A DNA stretch of 64,000 nt. It comes from Paraburkholderia caballeronis. GTDB taxonomy: Bacteria > Pseudomonadota > Gammaproteobacteria > Burkholderiales > Burkholderiaceae. Shown here in pieces: positions 9,012-17,801 of this stretch. Location: positions 3,410,001 through 3,474,000 of the forward strand of contig NZ_FNSR01000001.1 of assembly GCF_900104845.1 (NCBI RefSeq), in the 5' to 3' direction. The notes under the pieces were generated by a model. That model was not told where the DNA came from, did not search any database, and saw nothing but the letters and a program-made list of their open reading frames with translations. The position numbers and the translations under genes were made by a program. Within the stretch, counting starts at the first letter, position 1. Each line of letters starts with the position of its first letter.

Positions 9012-10334
9012 ATGTCCTTCGAATTTTTTGTCCCCTGCCCGCGCGGGCTCGAAGCCGCGCTCGCCGCCGAACTGGCCGACACCGCCGCGAACCGGCTGCC
9101 GCCGGGCGCGCTGCAACCCGGCGCCGAGGTTCCCGGCGGCGTGCATTTCCGCGGCAACTGGGCGGGCGGCATGGCCGCGAACCTGCATTCGCGGATCGCG
9201 AGCCGCGTGATGCTGAAGATCGCGCAGCGCCCGTACCGCAGCGAGCAGGACGTGTACGCGCTCGCGCGCGAGCAACGCTGGGAGCAGTGGTTTTCGGCGA
9301 ACGAGACGCTGCGCGTCGACGTCACGGCGATCAAGTCGCCGCTGCGCAGCCTCGAATTCGCGACGCTGCGCGTGAAGGACGCGATCTGCGACCGGCTGCG
9401 CGAAGTGAGCGGCGCGCGGCCGAGCATCGACACCGCGCTGCCGGACGTCCGCGTGTTCGCATTCCTGACCGCGACCGACTGCACGCTGTACCTCGACACG
9501 TCCGGCGAGCCGCTGTTCAAGCGCGGCTGGCGGCTCGACAAGGGCGCGGCGCCGCTGCGCGAGAATCTCGCGGCCGGCATCCTGCGGCTGACGGGCTGGA
9601 CGCCCGGCACGCCGCTGTACGACCCGATGTGCGGCAGCGGCACGTTCCTCGCGGAAGCCGCGCAGGTCGCGCTCGCCATCGCGCCGGGCATCGACCGCCG
9701 CTTCGCGTTCGAGAAGTTCAGGCAGTTCGATTCGGCCGCGTGGCGTCACCTGAAGAGCGCGGCGACGGCCGCGCGCGACGACGCGCGGCGCGCGGCGCGC
9801 GACCTGCAGATCTACGGCAGCGACATTTCCGGCGACATGCTCGACAAGGCGCGCGCGAACTTCCAGCGCGCGGGCCTCGCGAACGTGCCGCTCAAGCAGG
9901 TCGATGCGCGTGACATGGCGCCGCCGGCCGCGACGCCGGGGATCGTCGTCGCGAATCCGCCGTACGGCGAGCGGATCGAGGTGCGCGGCCGCAACGCGCG
10001 CGGCGAGGCGCGGCCGACCGCGCGCAGCCTGCGCGAATCGAACGGCGACGACGAAGGCTTCCGCCGCGCGCAGACCGACGCGCCGGACAGCGAGTTCTTC
10101 CAGGCGCTCGGCGATGCGCTGAAGCAGCGTTTCACCGGCTGGCGCGCGTTCATCCTGACGTCGGACCGCAAGCTGCCGGGGCAGCTCCGGTTGCGCGAAT
10201 CGGCGAAAACGCCGCTCTATAACGGCGCGCTCGAATGCCGGCTGTTCCGCTTCGACCTGATCGCGGGCAGCGTGCGGCAGCGGCCTGCCAACGCAGACGG
10301 CGCGAGCGAGGACGGCGCGCAGAAGCCGGTTTGA
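9012..10334 (+). CDS. rlmL: 23S rRNA guanine-N2 methyltransferase, RlmL/THUMP class
   Basis: 440-residue SAM-dependent methyltransferase. An N-terminal region with a THUMP-type RNA-binding fold (residues ~40-150, including the ferredoxin-like start FFVPCPRGLEAALAAEL) precedes a Rossmann methyltransferase domain. SAM motif I is LYDPMCGSGTFLAEAA and the N6/N2-methyltransferase catalytic motif is NPPYGER. This matches the RlmL half of the E. coli RlmKL fusion, which makes m2G2445 in 23S rRNA. The RlmK half is absent, as is common in betaproteobacteria. The target base is inferred from family only. It appears monocistronic. Confidence 0.9.
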   Translation: MSFEFFVPCPRGLEAALAAELADTAANRLPPGALQPGAEVPGGVHFRGNWAGGMAANLHSRIASRVMLKIAQRPYRSEQDVYALAREQRWEQWFSANETLRVDVTAIKSPLRSLEFATLRVKDAICDRLREVSGARPSIDTALPDVRVFAFLTATDCTLYLDTSGEPLFKRGWRLDKGAAPLRENLAAGILRLTGWTPGTPLYDPMCGSGTFLAEAAQVALAIAPGIDRRFAFEKFRQFDSAAWRHLKSAATAARDDARRAARDLQIYGSDISGDMLDKARANFQRAGLANVPLKQVDARDMAPPAATPGIVVANPPYGERIEVRGRNARGEARPTARSLRESNGDDEGFRRAQTDAPDSEFFQALGDALKQRFTGWRAFILTSDRKLPGQLRLRESAKTPLYNGALECRLFRFDLIAGSVRQRPANADGASEDGAQKPV

Positions 10335-10878
10335 GGTAGAGGGTCTGTGCCGCGCGTGGGTTGCGCGGACCGGTAGTGGAGTCCGGTATCGCCCGGTGCC
10401 GGCCTGTCTAAACGCTCTTCCGTCGTGTTTCCCCGAGCGCGGCGACGATTCGGCCGCGTCGGCACGTTTGCGTGCGGTTCGTCGCCACACACAGGCAGAA
10501 CACCCGCACCGCCACAAAACCGCGGCGATCCGGGCGCGCGCCGGTGATCCGCATCTCGCGCCCACACGCGGCGACGGCGGCGTGCAATGTCGGCTAAGGC
10601 CGCGACAGGCCGCGAGTCATACGCGCGGCACTGAATGCGAGCCGCTATCCGCCATCCGCGACTCGCCACTCACCGCGCCGCAACCCCAGCCGTATCAACG
10701 CCCTGCCGTCCCGCGTCCTCTGTCGCAACGACAGCCGCCGCCGCGATCGACGCACACCGCCCCCTCTCCCCGAACGCTACTGACAGAACGCTGTCAGCAG
10801 CCGGTCCGCACACTGCGGCTACGCCATCCACGGCGCAATCGAGCAGTCGTCGTTCATCCGTCACCGAGGAGCAAGATC
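10335..10878. other. Intergenic stretch with no recognisable gene
   Basis: 544 bases between rlmL and the VOC gene. Frames crossing it lack family-like sequence and start signals. Composition is GC-rich with C-biased runs, and I see no hairpin with a T-tract and no RNA gene. GAGGAG at 10866-10871 is the ribosome-binding site of the next gene. Confidence 0.4.
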
Positions 10879-11268
10879 ATGTCCACTGAAACGTCCCGCG
10901 TCATCGCCTGGTTCCAGATTCCCGCGCACGATTTCGAGCGCGCGACGCGCTTCTACGAAGCCGCGCTCGACGTATCGCTTCAACGCGCAGTGTCCGGCGG
11001 CGTGCCGATGTCGCTGTTCCGGCACGCCGAGGCCGACACCGGCGGCTGCATCGTGTACAACCCGCCCGAATCGAAACCGAATGCGGACGGCGTGCTCGTT
11101 TATCTGAACGCGAAACCGTCGGTGACAGCCGCGCTCGACCGCATCGAAAAAGCCGGCGGCAGGAAACTCGGCCCGGCCGTCGAACTGCCTGACAACTACG
11201 GCTACATCGGCCACTTCATCGACACCGAAGGCAACCGCGTCGGTCTGCACGCGCCGAAGCTCGCTTAA
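10879..11268 (+). CDS. VOC-superfamily (glyoxalase/bleomycin-resistance fold) protein
   Basis: 129-residue single VOC-domain protein built from two beta-alpha-beta-beta-beta modules (WFQIPAHDFERATRFYEAAL near the start, GHFIDTEGNRVGLHAP at the end). Family members include glyoxalase I, dioxygenases and resistance proteins; this sequence resembles the small predicted-enzyme class often annotated as YdcJ/PhnB-like lactoylglutathione-lyase relatives, without a known substrate. ATG 10879 is chosen because GAGGAG sits 7 bases upstream. The WYL regulator following 111 bases later on the same strand is commonly seen next to such genes and may control it, which is inference. Confidence 0.88.
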   Translation: MSTETSRVIAWFQIPAHDFERATRFYEAALDVSLQRAVSGGVPMSLFRHAEADTGGCIVYNPPESKPNADGVLVYLNAKPSVTAALDRIEKAGGRKLGPAVELPDNYGYIGHFIDTEGNRVGLHAPKLA

Positions 11269-11379
11269 TCGGCCCGGCAATCAGGCATCCGGACAAACGG
11301 GCCGCGACGGCACCGGCGGCGCTATCATGCCGCATCGCTTCGTTGCGGCCCGCGCCGTCTCTTTCCCCCTGTTCCCGCC

Positions 11380-12072
11380 ATGTCCCGTCGCGCCGACCGT
11401 CTGTTCCAGATCGCCGAACTGCTGCGCGGCCGCCGCCTGACCACCGCGCAGCAACTGGCCGAATGGCTCGCGGTGTCGCCGCGCACCGTCTATCGCGACG
11501 TGCGCGACCTGCAACTGTCGGGCGTGCCGATCGAAGGCGAAGCGGGCATCGGCTACCGGCTCGCGCGCACCGCGAGCCTGCCGCCGCTCACCTTCACCGC
11601 CGACGAACTGACCGCGCTCGCGGTCGGCGCGCGGATGGCCGAATCGTGGGGCGGCACGGCGCTCGCCGGCGGCGCGCGCGGCGCGCTCGCGAAGATCGCC
11701 GCCGCGATGCCGTCGGACAAACGCGCGGTGATCGAACGGCTCGCGGTGTTCGCGCCGTCGTTCCACATCGACCGCGCGTTCCCGGAGAAAGTCGACGCGC
11801 TGCACCGCGCGGTGGACACGCGGCTCGTCGTGCGCTTCGGTTATTGCGACCGGCTCGGCGCGCTGACCGAGCGGCGCGTGTGGCCGCTCGGCCTCGCGTA
11901 CTGGGGCGCGCGCTGGACGGTCGGCGCGTGGTGCGAACTGCGCGACGACTTCCGCAACTTCGACATCGCGCGGATGGAGCGCATCGAGGTGCTGGAGCCG
12001 TTTCCCGACGTCAGCGGCCGGCGGCTCGCGGACTATCTGCGGCGCGTGAACGCGCCGTCGCGATCGACGTGA
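11380..12072 (+). CDS. YafY-type WYL-domain transcriptional regulator
   Basis: 230-residue regulator of the YafY/DeoR-like WYL family. Residues ~1-60 form a helix-turn-helix (ADRLFQIAELLRGRRLTTAQQLAEWLAVSPRTVYRDVRDL). The C-terminal half carries a WYL-type ligand-sensing domain (about residues 130-215), though the namesake tryptophan-tyrosine-leucine run is here replaced by the related TERRVWPLGLAYWGARWTVGAW. It follows the VOC gene in the same direction and converges on pntB. WYL proteins sense small ligands or nucleic acids; the ligand is unknown. In many proteobacteria this class is paired with a VOC protein gene. Confidence 0.9.
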   Translation: MSRRADRLFQIAELLRGRRLTTAQQLAEWLAVSPRTVYRDVRDLQLSGVPIEGEAGIGYRLARTASLPPLTFTADELTALAVGARMAESWGGTALAGGARGALAKIAAAMPSDKRAVIERLAVFAPSFHIDRAFPEKVDALHRAVDTRLVVRFGYCDRLGALTERRVWPLGLAYWGARWTVGAWCELRDDFRNFDIARMERIEVLEPFPDVSGRRLADYLRRVNAPSRST

Positions 12073-12111
12073 CCCACGTGACAACAAAGAGATCGACGAA
12101 AGCGGCGCCCC

Positions 12112-13566
12112 TCACTCAACCGACTTCACCATGTCCTCGATCACCTTCTTCGCGTCGCCGAACACCATCATCGTCTTGTCCATGTAGAACAGATCGTTGT
12201 CGAGCCCCGCGTAACCGGCGGCCATCGACCGCTTGTTCACGATCACCGTGCGCGCCTTGTACGCCTCGATGATCGGCATTCCCGCGATCGGCGACTTCGG
12301 GTCGTTCTTCGCGGCCGGATTCACGACGTCGTTCGCGCCGAGCACCAGCACCACGTCGGTCTGCCCGAACTCGTTGTTGATGTCGTCCATCTCGTACACG
12401 AGGTCGTACGGCACTTCGGCTTCCGCGAGCAGCACGTTCATGTGGCCCGGCATCCGGCCCGCGACCGGATGGATCGCGTAACGCACGTCGACGCCCTTCT
12501 CGATCAGCTTGTCGGTCAGCTCCTTTAACGCGTGCTGCGCGCGCGCGACCGCGAGGCCGTAACCCGGCACGATCACGACCGACTCCGCGTTGCCGAGCAT
12601 GAACGCCGCGTCGTCGGCCGAGCCGGACTTCACCGGGCGCTGCTCCTGCGCGCCGCCCGCCGCGGCCGCGCCCGGCTCCGCGCCGAAGCCGCCGAGCAGC
12701 ACGTTGAAGAACGAGCGGTTCATCGCGCGGCACATGATGTACGACAGGATCGCGCCGGACGACCCGACCAGCGATCCCGCGATGATGAGCATCGCGTTGT
12801 TCAGCGAGAAGCCGATGCCGGCGGCCGCCCAGCCCGAATACGAGTTCAGCATCGACACGACGACCGGCATGTCCGCGCCGCCGATCGGGATGATGATGAG
12901 CACGCCGAGCGCGAACGCGATCAGCGTCATGATGATGAACGGCAGCCACGACTGCGTGAGGAAAAAGATGACGCCGAAGCCGATCATGCCGAGCGCGAGC
13001 ATCAGGTTGATCAGGTGCTGGCCCGGATAGACGACCGGCGCGCCCTGAAACAGCCGGAACCTATATTTCCCGGACAGCTTGCCGAACGCGATCACCGAGC
13101 CGGAGAACGTGATCGCGCCGACGAACGTGCCGATGAACAGTTCGATCCGGTTGCCGTACGGCAGGAAACCCGGATACGGCGCGTCCTCGGCGACCAGCCC
13201 GAACGCGGCCGGCTCGGACACGACCGCATACGCGATGCACACCGCCGCGAGGCCGATCAGCGAGTGCATCGCGGCGACCAGTTCCGGCATCTTCGTCATC
13301 TCGACGCGCGCGGCGATATACGCGCCGACGCCGCCGCCGACGATCAGCGCCGCGAACAGCAGCCCGAGGCCGATCCCGAGGTTCGAGCCGAACTGCGCGG
13401 CCTCGCGCGCGATCAGCGCGATCGTCGTCAGGATCGCGATCGCCATCCCGACCATGCCGAACACGTTGCCGGCGCGCGCGCTCTTCGGGTTCGACAGCCC
13501 CTTCAGCGCCTGGATGAAGCACACCGACGCGACCAGGTAGAGCAGCGTAACGACGTTCATGCTCAT
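12112..13566 (-). CDS. pntB: NAD(P) transhydrogenase beta subunit PntB
   Basis: 484-residue beta subunit of the proton-translocating transhydrogenase, which transfers hydride from NADH to NADP+ driven by proton entry. The first ~270 residues contain about nine membrane helices. The C-terminal ~180 residues form the NADP-binding domain dIII, with the signature [15 protein letters not shown] and the conserved [10 protein letters not shown] and [10 protein letters not shown] stretches. The start at 13566 overlaps the pntAB stop (ATGA); an alternative ATG lies two codons later at 13560. A ~25-residue Ala/Gly/Gln linker links the two domains. It is the last gene of the three-gene pnt operon. Confidence 0.97.
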   Translation of the reverse strand: MSMNVVTLLYLVASVCFIQALKGLSNPKSARAGNVFGMVGMAIAILTTIALIAREAAQFGSNLGIGLGLLFAALIVGGGVGAYIAARVEMTKMPELVAAMHSLIGLAAVCIAYAVVSEPAAFGLVAEDAPYPGFLPYGNRIELFIGTFVGAITFSGSVIAFGKLSGKYRFRLFQGAPVVYPGQHLINLMLALGMIGFGVIFFLTQSWLPFIIMTLIAFALGVLIIIPIGGADMPVVVSMLNSYSGWAAAGIGFSLNNAMLIIAGSLVGSSGAILSYIMCRAMNRSFFNVLLGGFGAEPGAAAAGGAQEQRPVKSGSADDAAFMLGNAESVVIVPGYGLAVARAQHALKELTDKLIEKGVDVRYAIHPVAGRMPGHMNVLLAEAEVPYDLVYEMDDINNEFGQTDVVLVLGANDVVNPAAKNDPKSPIAGMPIIEAYKARTVIVNKRSMAAGYAGLDNDLFYMDKTMMVFGDAKKVIEDMVKSVE

Positions 13567-13889
13567 CGCGCGTCCTCCTTCGTGGCGGCCAGCTTCTTCG
13601 GCTCCTTCTTGCGGAACATTTCGAGCATTCGCCTCGTGACGAGGAAGCCGCCGAACACGTTGACCGCGGCGAGCGCGACCGCGAGCGTGCCGAAAAACTT
13701 GCCCGGGCCGCCGACGGTGAGCCCGGTCGCGAGCATCGCGCCGACGATCACGATCGCGGAGATCGCATTCGTCACGGCCATCAGCGGCGTGTGCAGCGCG
13801 GGCGTCACGTTCCAGACGACGTGATAGCCGACGTACACCGCCAGCACGAAGATGATCAGGTTGATGACGGTGTGGTTGATGACTTCCAT
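13563..13889 (-). CDS. pntAB: NAD(P) transhydrogenase alpha subunit, membrane part (PntAB)
   Basis: 108-residue membrane fragment of the transhydrogenase alpha subunit, corresponding to the C-terminal membrane domain of E. coli PntA. Three hydrophobic segments are visible (residues ~8-25, 38-55 and 62-82), with conserved [19 protein letters not shown]. The C-terminus is lysine-rich. The split of alpha into two genes is the arrangement known from Rhodospirillum and many betaproteobacteria. It lies 14 bases after pntAA and shares four bases with pntB. Confidence 0.95.
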   Translation of the reverse strand: MEVINHTVINLIIFVLAVYVGYHVVWNVTPALHTPLMAVTNAISAIVIVGAMLATGLTVGGPGKFFGTLAVALAAVNVFGGFLVTRRMLEMFRKKEPKKLAATKEDAR

Positions 13890-13903
13890 CGCCGGTCTCC
13901 TCG

Positions 13904-15055
13904 TCAGGCCTTGCGCGCGACCTGGCCGTCGCGCGCGAGCAGCGTCGCCGCGACGATGTCGTCGGCGAGATCGATGTTCAGGGTGCCTTCCTTCGTGACG
14001 ATCAGCTTCAGGAAGTCGAGCAGGTTGCGCGCGTACAGCGACGACGCGTCCGCCGCGACCATCGCCGCGAGGTTCGTGTAGCCGCAGATCTGCACGCCGT
14101 GCCGCACGACCACCTGATCGGCCTCGGTCAGCGGGCAGTTGCCGCCGCGCCGGCCGGTCGCCTCGTCCGCGACCGGGCCGCGCCCGGCCGCGAGATCGAT
14201 CACCACCGAGCCGGGTTTCATCGCCTGCACGGTCTCGGCGGGCAGCAGCGTCGGCGCGTCGCGGCCCGGGATCAGCGCGGTCGAGATCACGATGTCGGCC
14301 TGCCGCGCGCGCTCGTGCACGAGCGCCGACTGGCGCGCGAGCCACGACGGCGGCATCGGCCTTGCATAACCGCCGACGCCCTGCGCCGCGTCGCGCTCTT
14401 CGTCGGTCTCGTACGGCACGTCGAGAAACTTCGCGCCGAGCGATTCGATCTGCTCCTTCACCGCCGGGCGCACGTCGGACGCCTCGATCACCGCGCCGAG
14501 CCGCCGCGCCGTCGCGATCGCCTGAAGCCCCGCGACGCCCGCGCCGAGAATCAGCACCCGCGCGGCCTTCACGGTGCCGGCGGCGGTCATCAGCATCGGC
14601 ATGAAGCGCGGATACAGGTTCGACGCGACCAGCACCGCCTTGTAGCCCGCGATGTTCGCCTGCGACGACAGCACGTCGAGGCTCTGCGCGCGCGTCGTGC
14701 GCGGCGCGGCTTCGAGCGCGAACGCGGTGAGCCCCGCGTCGGCGAGCTGCGCGGCGTTCTGCGCGTTGAACGGATCGAGCATCCCGACCAGCACCGCGCC
14801 GCGTTTCATGAACGGCAGTTCGCTGACCGAAGGGGACTGGACCTTGAGGACGAGATCGGCGCCGAACGCGGTCGCCGCGTCGACGAGTTCCGCGCCGGCG
14901 GCCGCATACGCGTCGTCCGGGAAACTCGCGGGGACGCCCGCGCCGCTCTGGACCGTCACGCGGTGGCCCTGGCCGGCGTATTTCTTCACCGTCTCGGGCG
15001 TCGCGGCGACGCGGGTTTCGTTCGCCCGCGTCTCGGCAGGCACTCCGATATGCAT
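13904..15055 (-). CDS. pntAA: NAD(P) transhydrogenase alpha subunit, NAD-binding part (PntAA)
   Basis: 383-residue soluble NAD(H)-binding domain I of the transhydrogenase. The N-terminus MHIGVPAE is typical of the alanine dehydrogenase/PntA family. The dinucleotide-binding motif [11 protein letters not shown] and the conserved [15 protein letters not shown] and GYTNLAAM regions are present. ATG 15055 is chosen because GGGGAGGA is 7-8 bases upstream and the family N-terminus fits exactly; the frame upstream has no similarity. It is the first gene of pntAA-pntAB-pntB. A possible promoter (TTAGAT, 17 bases, TAAAGT) reads leftward around 15197-15225, just left of the octanucleotide array. Confidence 0.96.
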   Translation of the reverse strand: MHIGVPAETRANETRVAATPETVKKYAGQGHRVTVQSGAGVPASFPDDAYAAAGAELVDAATAFGADLVLKVQSPSVSELPFMKRGAVLVGMLDPFNAQNAAQLADAGLTAFALEAAPRTTRAQSLDVLSSQANIAGYKAVLVASNLYPRFMPMLMTAAGTVKAARVLILGAGVAGLQAIATARRLGAVIEASDVRPAVKEQIESLGAKFLDVPYETDEERDAAQGVGGYARPMPPSWLARQSALVHERARQADIVISTALIPGRDAPTLLPAETVQAMKPGSVVIDLAAGRGPVADEATGRRGGNCPLTEADQVVVRHGVQICGYTNLAAMVAADASSLYARNLLDFLKLIVTKEGTLNIDLADDIVAATLLARDGQVARKA

Positions 15056-15284
15056 CGTTGATTCCTCCCCGACAGGGTGTGGTGTCACGAGCAGGACCGA
15101 CGTGTCGATCGGAGCGGGCGTTTCAGCGCTGACTCCGATCCCGTGCAACACGCACGACAGGTCGGCTTTCGAATGCAACGGCTGGACGACGCCCCACTTT
15201 AACCGAAAGCGGGGGCGAATCTAACCTGGAGCGAATACGGGGGGACCGGCCCGCAATGTCGTAGCCGCCGATGCAGGACCGACC

Positions 15285-15468
15285 GGCCGGTTGGCCGGTT
15301 GGCCGGTTGGCCGGTTGGCCGGTTGGCCGGTTGGCCGGTTGGCCGGTTGGCCGGTTGGCCGGTTGGCCGGTTGGCCGGTTGGCCGGTTGGCCGGTTGGCC
15401 GGTTGGCCGGTTGGCCGGTTGGCCGGTTGGCCGGTTGGCCGGTTGGCCGGTTGGCCGATCGGCCGATC
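15285..15468. repeat. Octanucleotide tandem array, 21 x GGCCGGTT plus 2 variant copies
   Basis: Twenty-one exact copies of the 8-base unit GGCCGGTT occupy 15285-15452, followed by two GGCCGATC variants to 15468. The array lies between divergent pntAA (start 15055) and nudJ (start 15552). Because 8 is not a multiple of 3, every frame on both strands stays open across it and reads the same 8-residue cycle (WPVGRLAG or its reverse-strand counterpart), so frames through it are not evidence of coding. Perfect identity of 21 units implies recent slippage. Confidence 0.98.
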
Positions 15469-15537
15469 GGCGACGGCGAAGCGCGGGCGACACCGACGCG
15501 CGCGCTCCGGCCCCAAGCGCCGCCGGGCGCGTCCCGG

Positions 15538-15543
15538 TAAAAT
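15538..15543 (+). promoter_or_regulatory. -10 box for nudJ, predicting a nearly leaderless transcript
   Basis: TAAAAT ends 8 bases before the nudJ ATG at 15552, so transcription would start at or within two bases of the start codon. No ribosome-binding site is present. The octanucleotide array ends 70 bases upstream. Confidence 0.5.
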
Positions 15544-15551
15544 GCCGGTCC

Positions 15552-16067
15552 ATGAATGAGGAAACCTGGGCACCACACGTGACCGTGGCCGCGATCGTCG
15601 AGCGCGGCGGGCTATTTCTGCTCGTCGAGGAACACACGAACGCGGGATTGCGGCTCAACCAGCCGGCCGGCCATCTGGAGGCCGGCGAAACGCTGGAGGA
15701 AGCCGTCGCCCGCGAAACGCTGGAAGAAACCGCGCATCCGTTCACGCCCGACGCACTGGTCGGCGTGTACATGACGCACTTCGGCCAGCCGGGCGAAAGC
15801 GGCGCGACCTACCTGCGCTTCACGTACTGCGGCCACGCCGGCGACGCGCGCGACGACCTCGCGCTCGATCCGGACATCGTCCGCACGCTGTGGATGAGCG
15901 CCGACGAGCTGCGCGCCGCGAGCGCGCGGCACCGGACGCCGCTCGTGATGCAGTGCGTGGACGACTATCTGGCGGGCCGGCGCGTGCCGCTCGATTTCGT
16001 GCATACGCATGCGACGGGCCCACGTGCGATGGCTCCGGGTTTCCGCGCGACGGGCAGCAGGTCATGA
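15552..16067 (+). CDS. nudJ: NUDIX hydrolase, NudJ-like phosphatase
   Basis: 171-residue NUDIX hydrolase. The NUDIX box Gx5Ex7REUxEExxU is intact ([21 protein letters not shown]). In E. coli nudJ (ymfB) sits directly before mnmA, and the same order here supports this assignment: NudJ dephosphorylates nucleoside di-/triphosphates and the thiamin precursor HMP-PP. The ATG at 15552 follows the -10 box and begins the conserved [17 protein letters not shown]; the open frame further upstream is the repeat array. The stop overlaps the mnmA start (ATGA). Confidence 0.93.
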   Translation: MNEETWAPHVTVAAIVERGGLFLLVEEHTNAGLRLNQPAGHLEAGETLEEAVARETLEETAHPFTPDALVGVYMTHFGQPGESGATYLRFTYCGHAGDARDDLALDPDIVRTLWMSADELRAASARHRTPLVMQCVDDYLAGRRVPLDFVHTHATGPRAMAPGFRATGSRS

Positions 16068-17227
16068 GCAAACAGAAAGTCGTGGTGGGCATGTCGGGCG
16101 GCGTCGATTCGTCGGTGACCGCGTGGCTGCTGAAGGAGCAGGGATACGACGTCGTCGGCCTCTTCATGAAGAACTGGGAGGACGACGACGACAGCGAATA
16201 CTGCTCGACGCGCGAGGACTGGATCGACGTGGTGTCGGTCGCGGACCTGATCGGCATCGACGTCGAGGCGGTGAACTTCGCGGCCGAATACAAGGACCGC
16301 GTGTTCGCGGAGTTCCTGCGCGAGTATTCGGCGGGCCGCACGCCGAACCCGGACGTGCTGTGCAACGCGGAGATCAAGTTCAAGGCGTTCCTCGACCACG
16401 CGATGTCGCTCGGCGCGGAAACGATCGCGACCGGCCACTACGCGCGCGTGCGCGAGAACGACGGACGCTTCGAGCTGCTGAAGGCGACCGACCACACGAA
16501 GGACCAGTCGTACTTCCTGCACCGGCTGAACCAGGCGCAACTGTCGAAGACGATGTTCCCGCTCGGCGAGATTCCGAAGACGCGCGTGCGCGAGATCGCC
16601 GAACAGATCGGCCTGCCGAACGCGAAGAAGAAGGATTCGACCGGCATCTGCTTCATCGGCGAGCGGCCGTTCCGCGACTTCCTGAACCGCTATCTGCCGA
16701 CGAAGCCGGGGCCGATGAAGACGCCCGATGGCAAGGTGGTCGGCGAGCATATCGGCCTCGCGTTCTATACGTTCGGCCAGCGCAAGGGCATCGGGCTCGG
16801 CGGCAGCAAGGACGGCAGCGGCGAGCCGTGGTTCGTCGCCGGCAAGGACATTCCGTCGAACACGCTCTACGTGGTGCAGGGCCACGATCATCCGTGGCTG
16901 CTGTCGCACCTGCTGCGCGCGGGCAACGTGAGCTGGGTCGCGGGCGAGCCGCCGGCCGACGGCCACGCGTGCGCCGCGAAGACGCGCTACCGGCAGGCCG
17001 ACGCGCGCTGTACGTTCCGCGCGGCGTCCGCTTACGGCGCGGGCCAGTTCGAGCTGCATTTCGACGACGCGCAATGGGCGGTGACGCCGGGGCAGTCGGC
17101 GGTGCTGTACGACGGCGACGTGTGCCTCGGCGGCGGAATCATCGAACATGCGGCGACTGCGCAGCCGCAGGCGGTGCCGCCAAGGCCCGCGCGGGAAGCG
17201 GCGTTGCTTGGGGCGAAAGAGGTTTAA
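16064..17227 (+). CDS. mnmA: tRNA-specific 2-thiouridylase MnmA
   Basis: 387-residue MnmA, which adds sulfur to U34 of tRNAs for Lys, Glu and Gln. The PP-loop SGGVDSSV is at residues ~10-17, the first catalytic cysteine in [12 protein letters not shown] and the second in [13 protein letters not shown]. The C-terminal beta-barrel RNA-binding domain is present. A short insertion after [21 protein letters not shown] fits beta-proteobacterial members. ATG 16064 overlaps the nudJ stop, so the two are coupled. Confidence 0.97.
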   Translation: MSKQKVVVGMSGGVDSSVTAWLLKEQGYDVVGLFMKNWEDDDDSEYCSTREDWIDVVSVADLIGIDVEAVNFAAEYKDRVFAEFLREYSAGRTPNPDVLCNAEIKFKAFLDHAMSLGAETIATGHYARVRENDGRFELLKATDHTKDQSYFLHRLNQAQLSKTMFPLGEIPKTRVREIAEQIGLPNAKKKDSTGICFIGERPFRDFLNRYLPTKPGPMKTPDGKVVGEHIGLAFYTFGQRKGIGLGGSKDGSGEPWFVAGKDIPSNTLYVVQGHDHPWLLSHLLRAGNVSWVAGEPPADGHACAAKTRYRQADARCTFRAASAYGAGQFELHFDDAQWAVTPGQSAVLYDGDVCLGGGIIEHAATAQPQAVPPRPAREAALLGAKEV

Positions 17228-17801
17228 ACCGCTATCCGGTGCGGCGCGCGAGGCGGGTCGCTTCTCACGGCTTCTTTTCGTTCGGTTGAAGGAAATCTTC
17301 GGACGTCGGACGAATTGGCGGGCTTCGTTGCGGATACGCCTGGTTTTTGGCGCCACACGGTTGTTGGGCCAATGATTTGAATCGCTTTCCCGTGATAAGT
17401 CGTACGCTTGGGAGAAAGTAAAATCGTTGAAAAAAGATCGCGGTAATTGAGGCAACTCTCGGTGCCGACGTACTCATCGAATTTGATTCGCTGAAAGTCG
17501 TACCGGAATTACCTTCCGCGTAAGGCTGACGCTTGATTACGCGTCGAAAGCACAACGACTTGCCCCGCGGTGAAGATCCGATACCGCGAACCCCCACTCC
17601 CGACCGCTTTGATGAGCTTCCGGCATCGGCGGCCGCGACCTGCTTCCCCCCGCAAATAAACCTGCCCGCTTCCCGTCCAGTTTCACAAACTTCCGGCATC
17701 ATTCGCGCAGACCGCGCCGCGCCCCGGCGCCGCCTGCGGCGCACCGCGCCGGCCACGCAGCCGGCGCGGCCCGCGTTCAAACCAGTCCGAGGAGTCCCCC
17801 G
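17228..17801. other. Intergenic stretch, with a locally AT-richer segment
   Basis: 574 bases with no supported gene between mnmA and the FMN protein gene. Bases ~17375-17530 are noticeably less GC-rich than the surroundings, without an ORF, repeat or terminator that I can recognise. GAGGAG just before 17802 is the ribosome-binding site of the next gene. Confidence 0.4.

Noticed and set aside
15271..15578. Overlapping long open frames in all six frames across the octanucleotide array, reading WPVGRLAG-type peptides
   Set aside because: An 8-base repeat without stops is open in every frame by construction; no ribosome-binding site or family similarity supports any of them.
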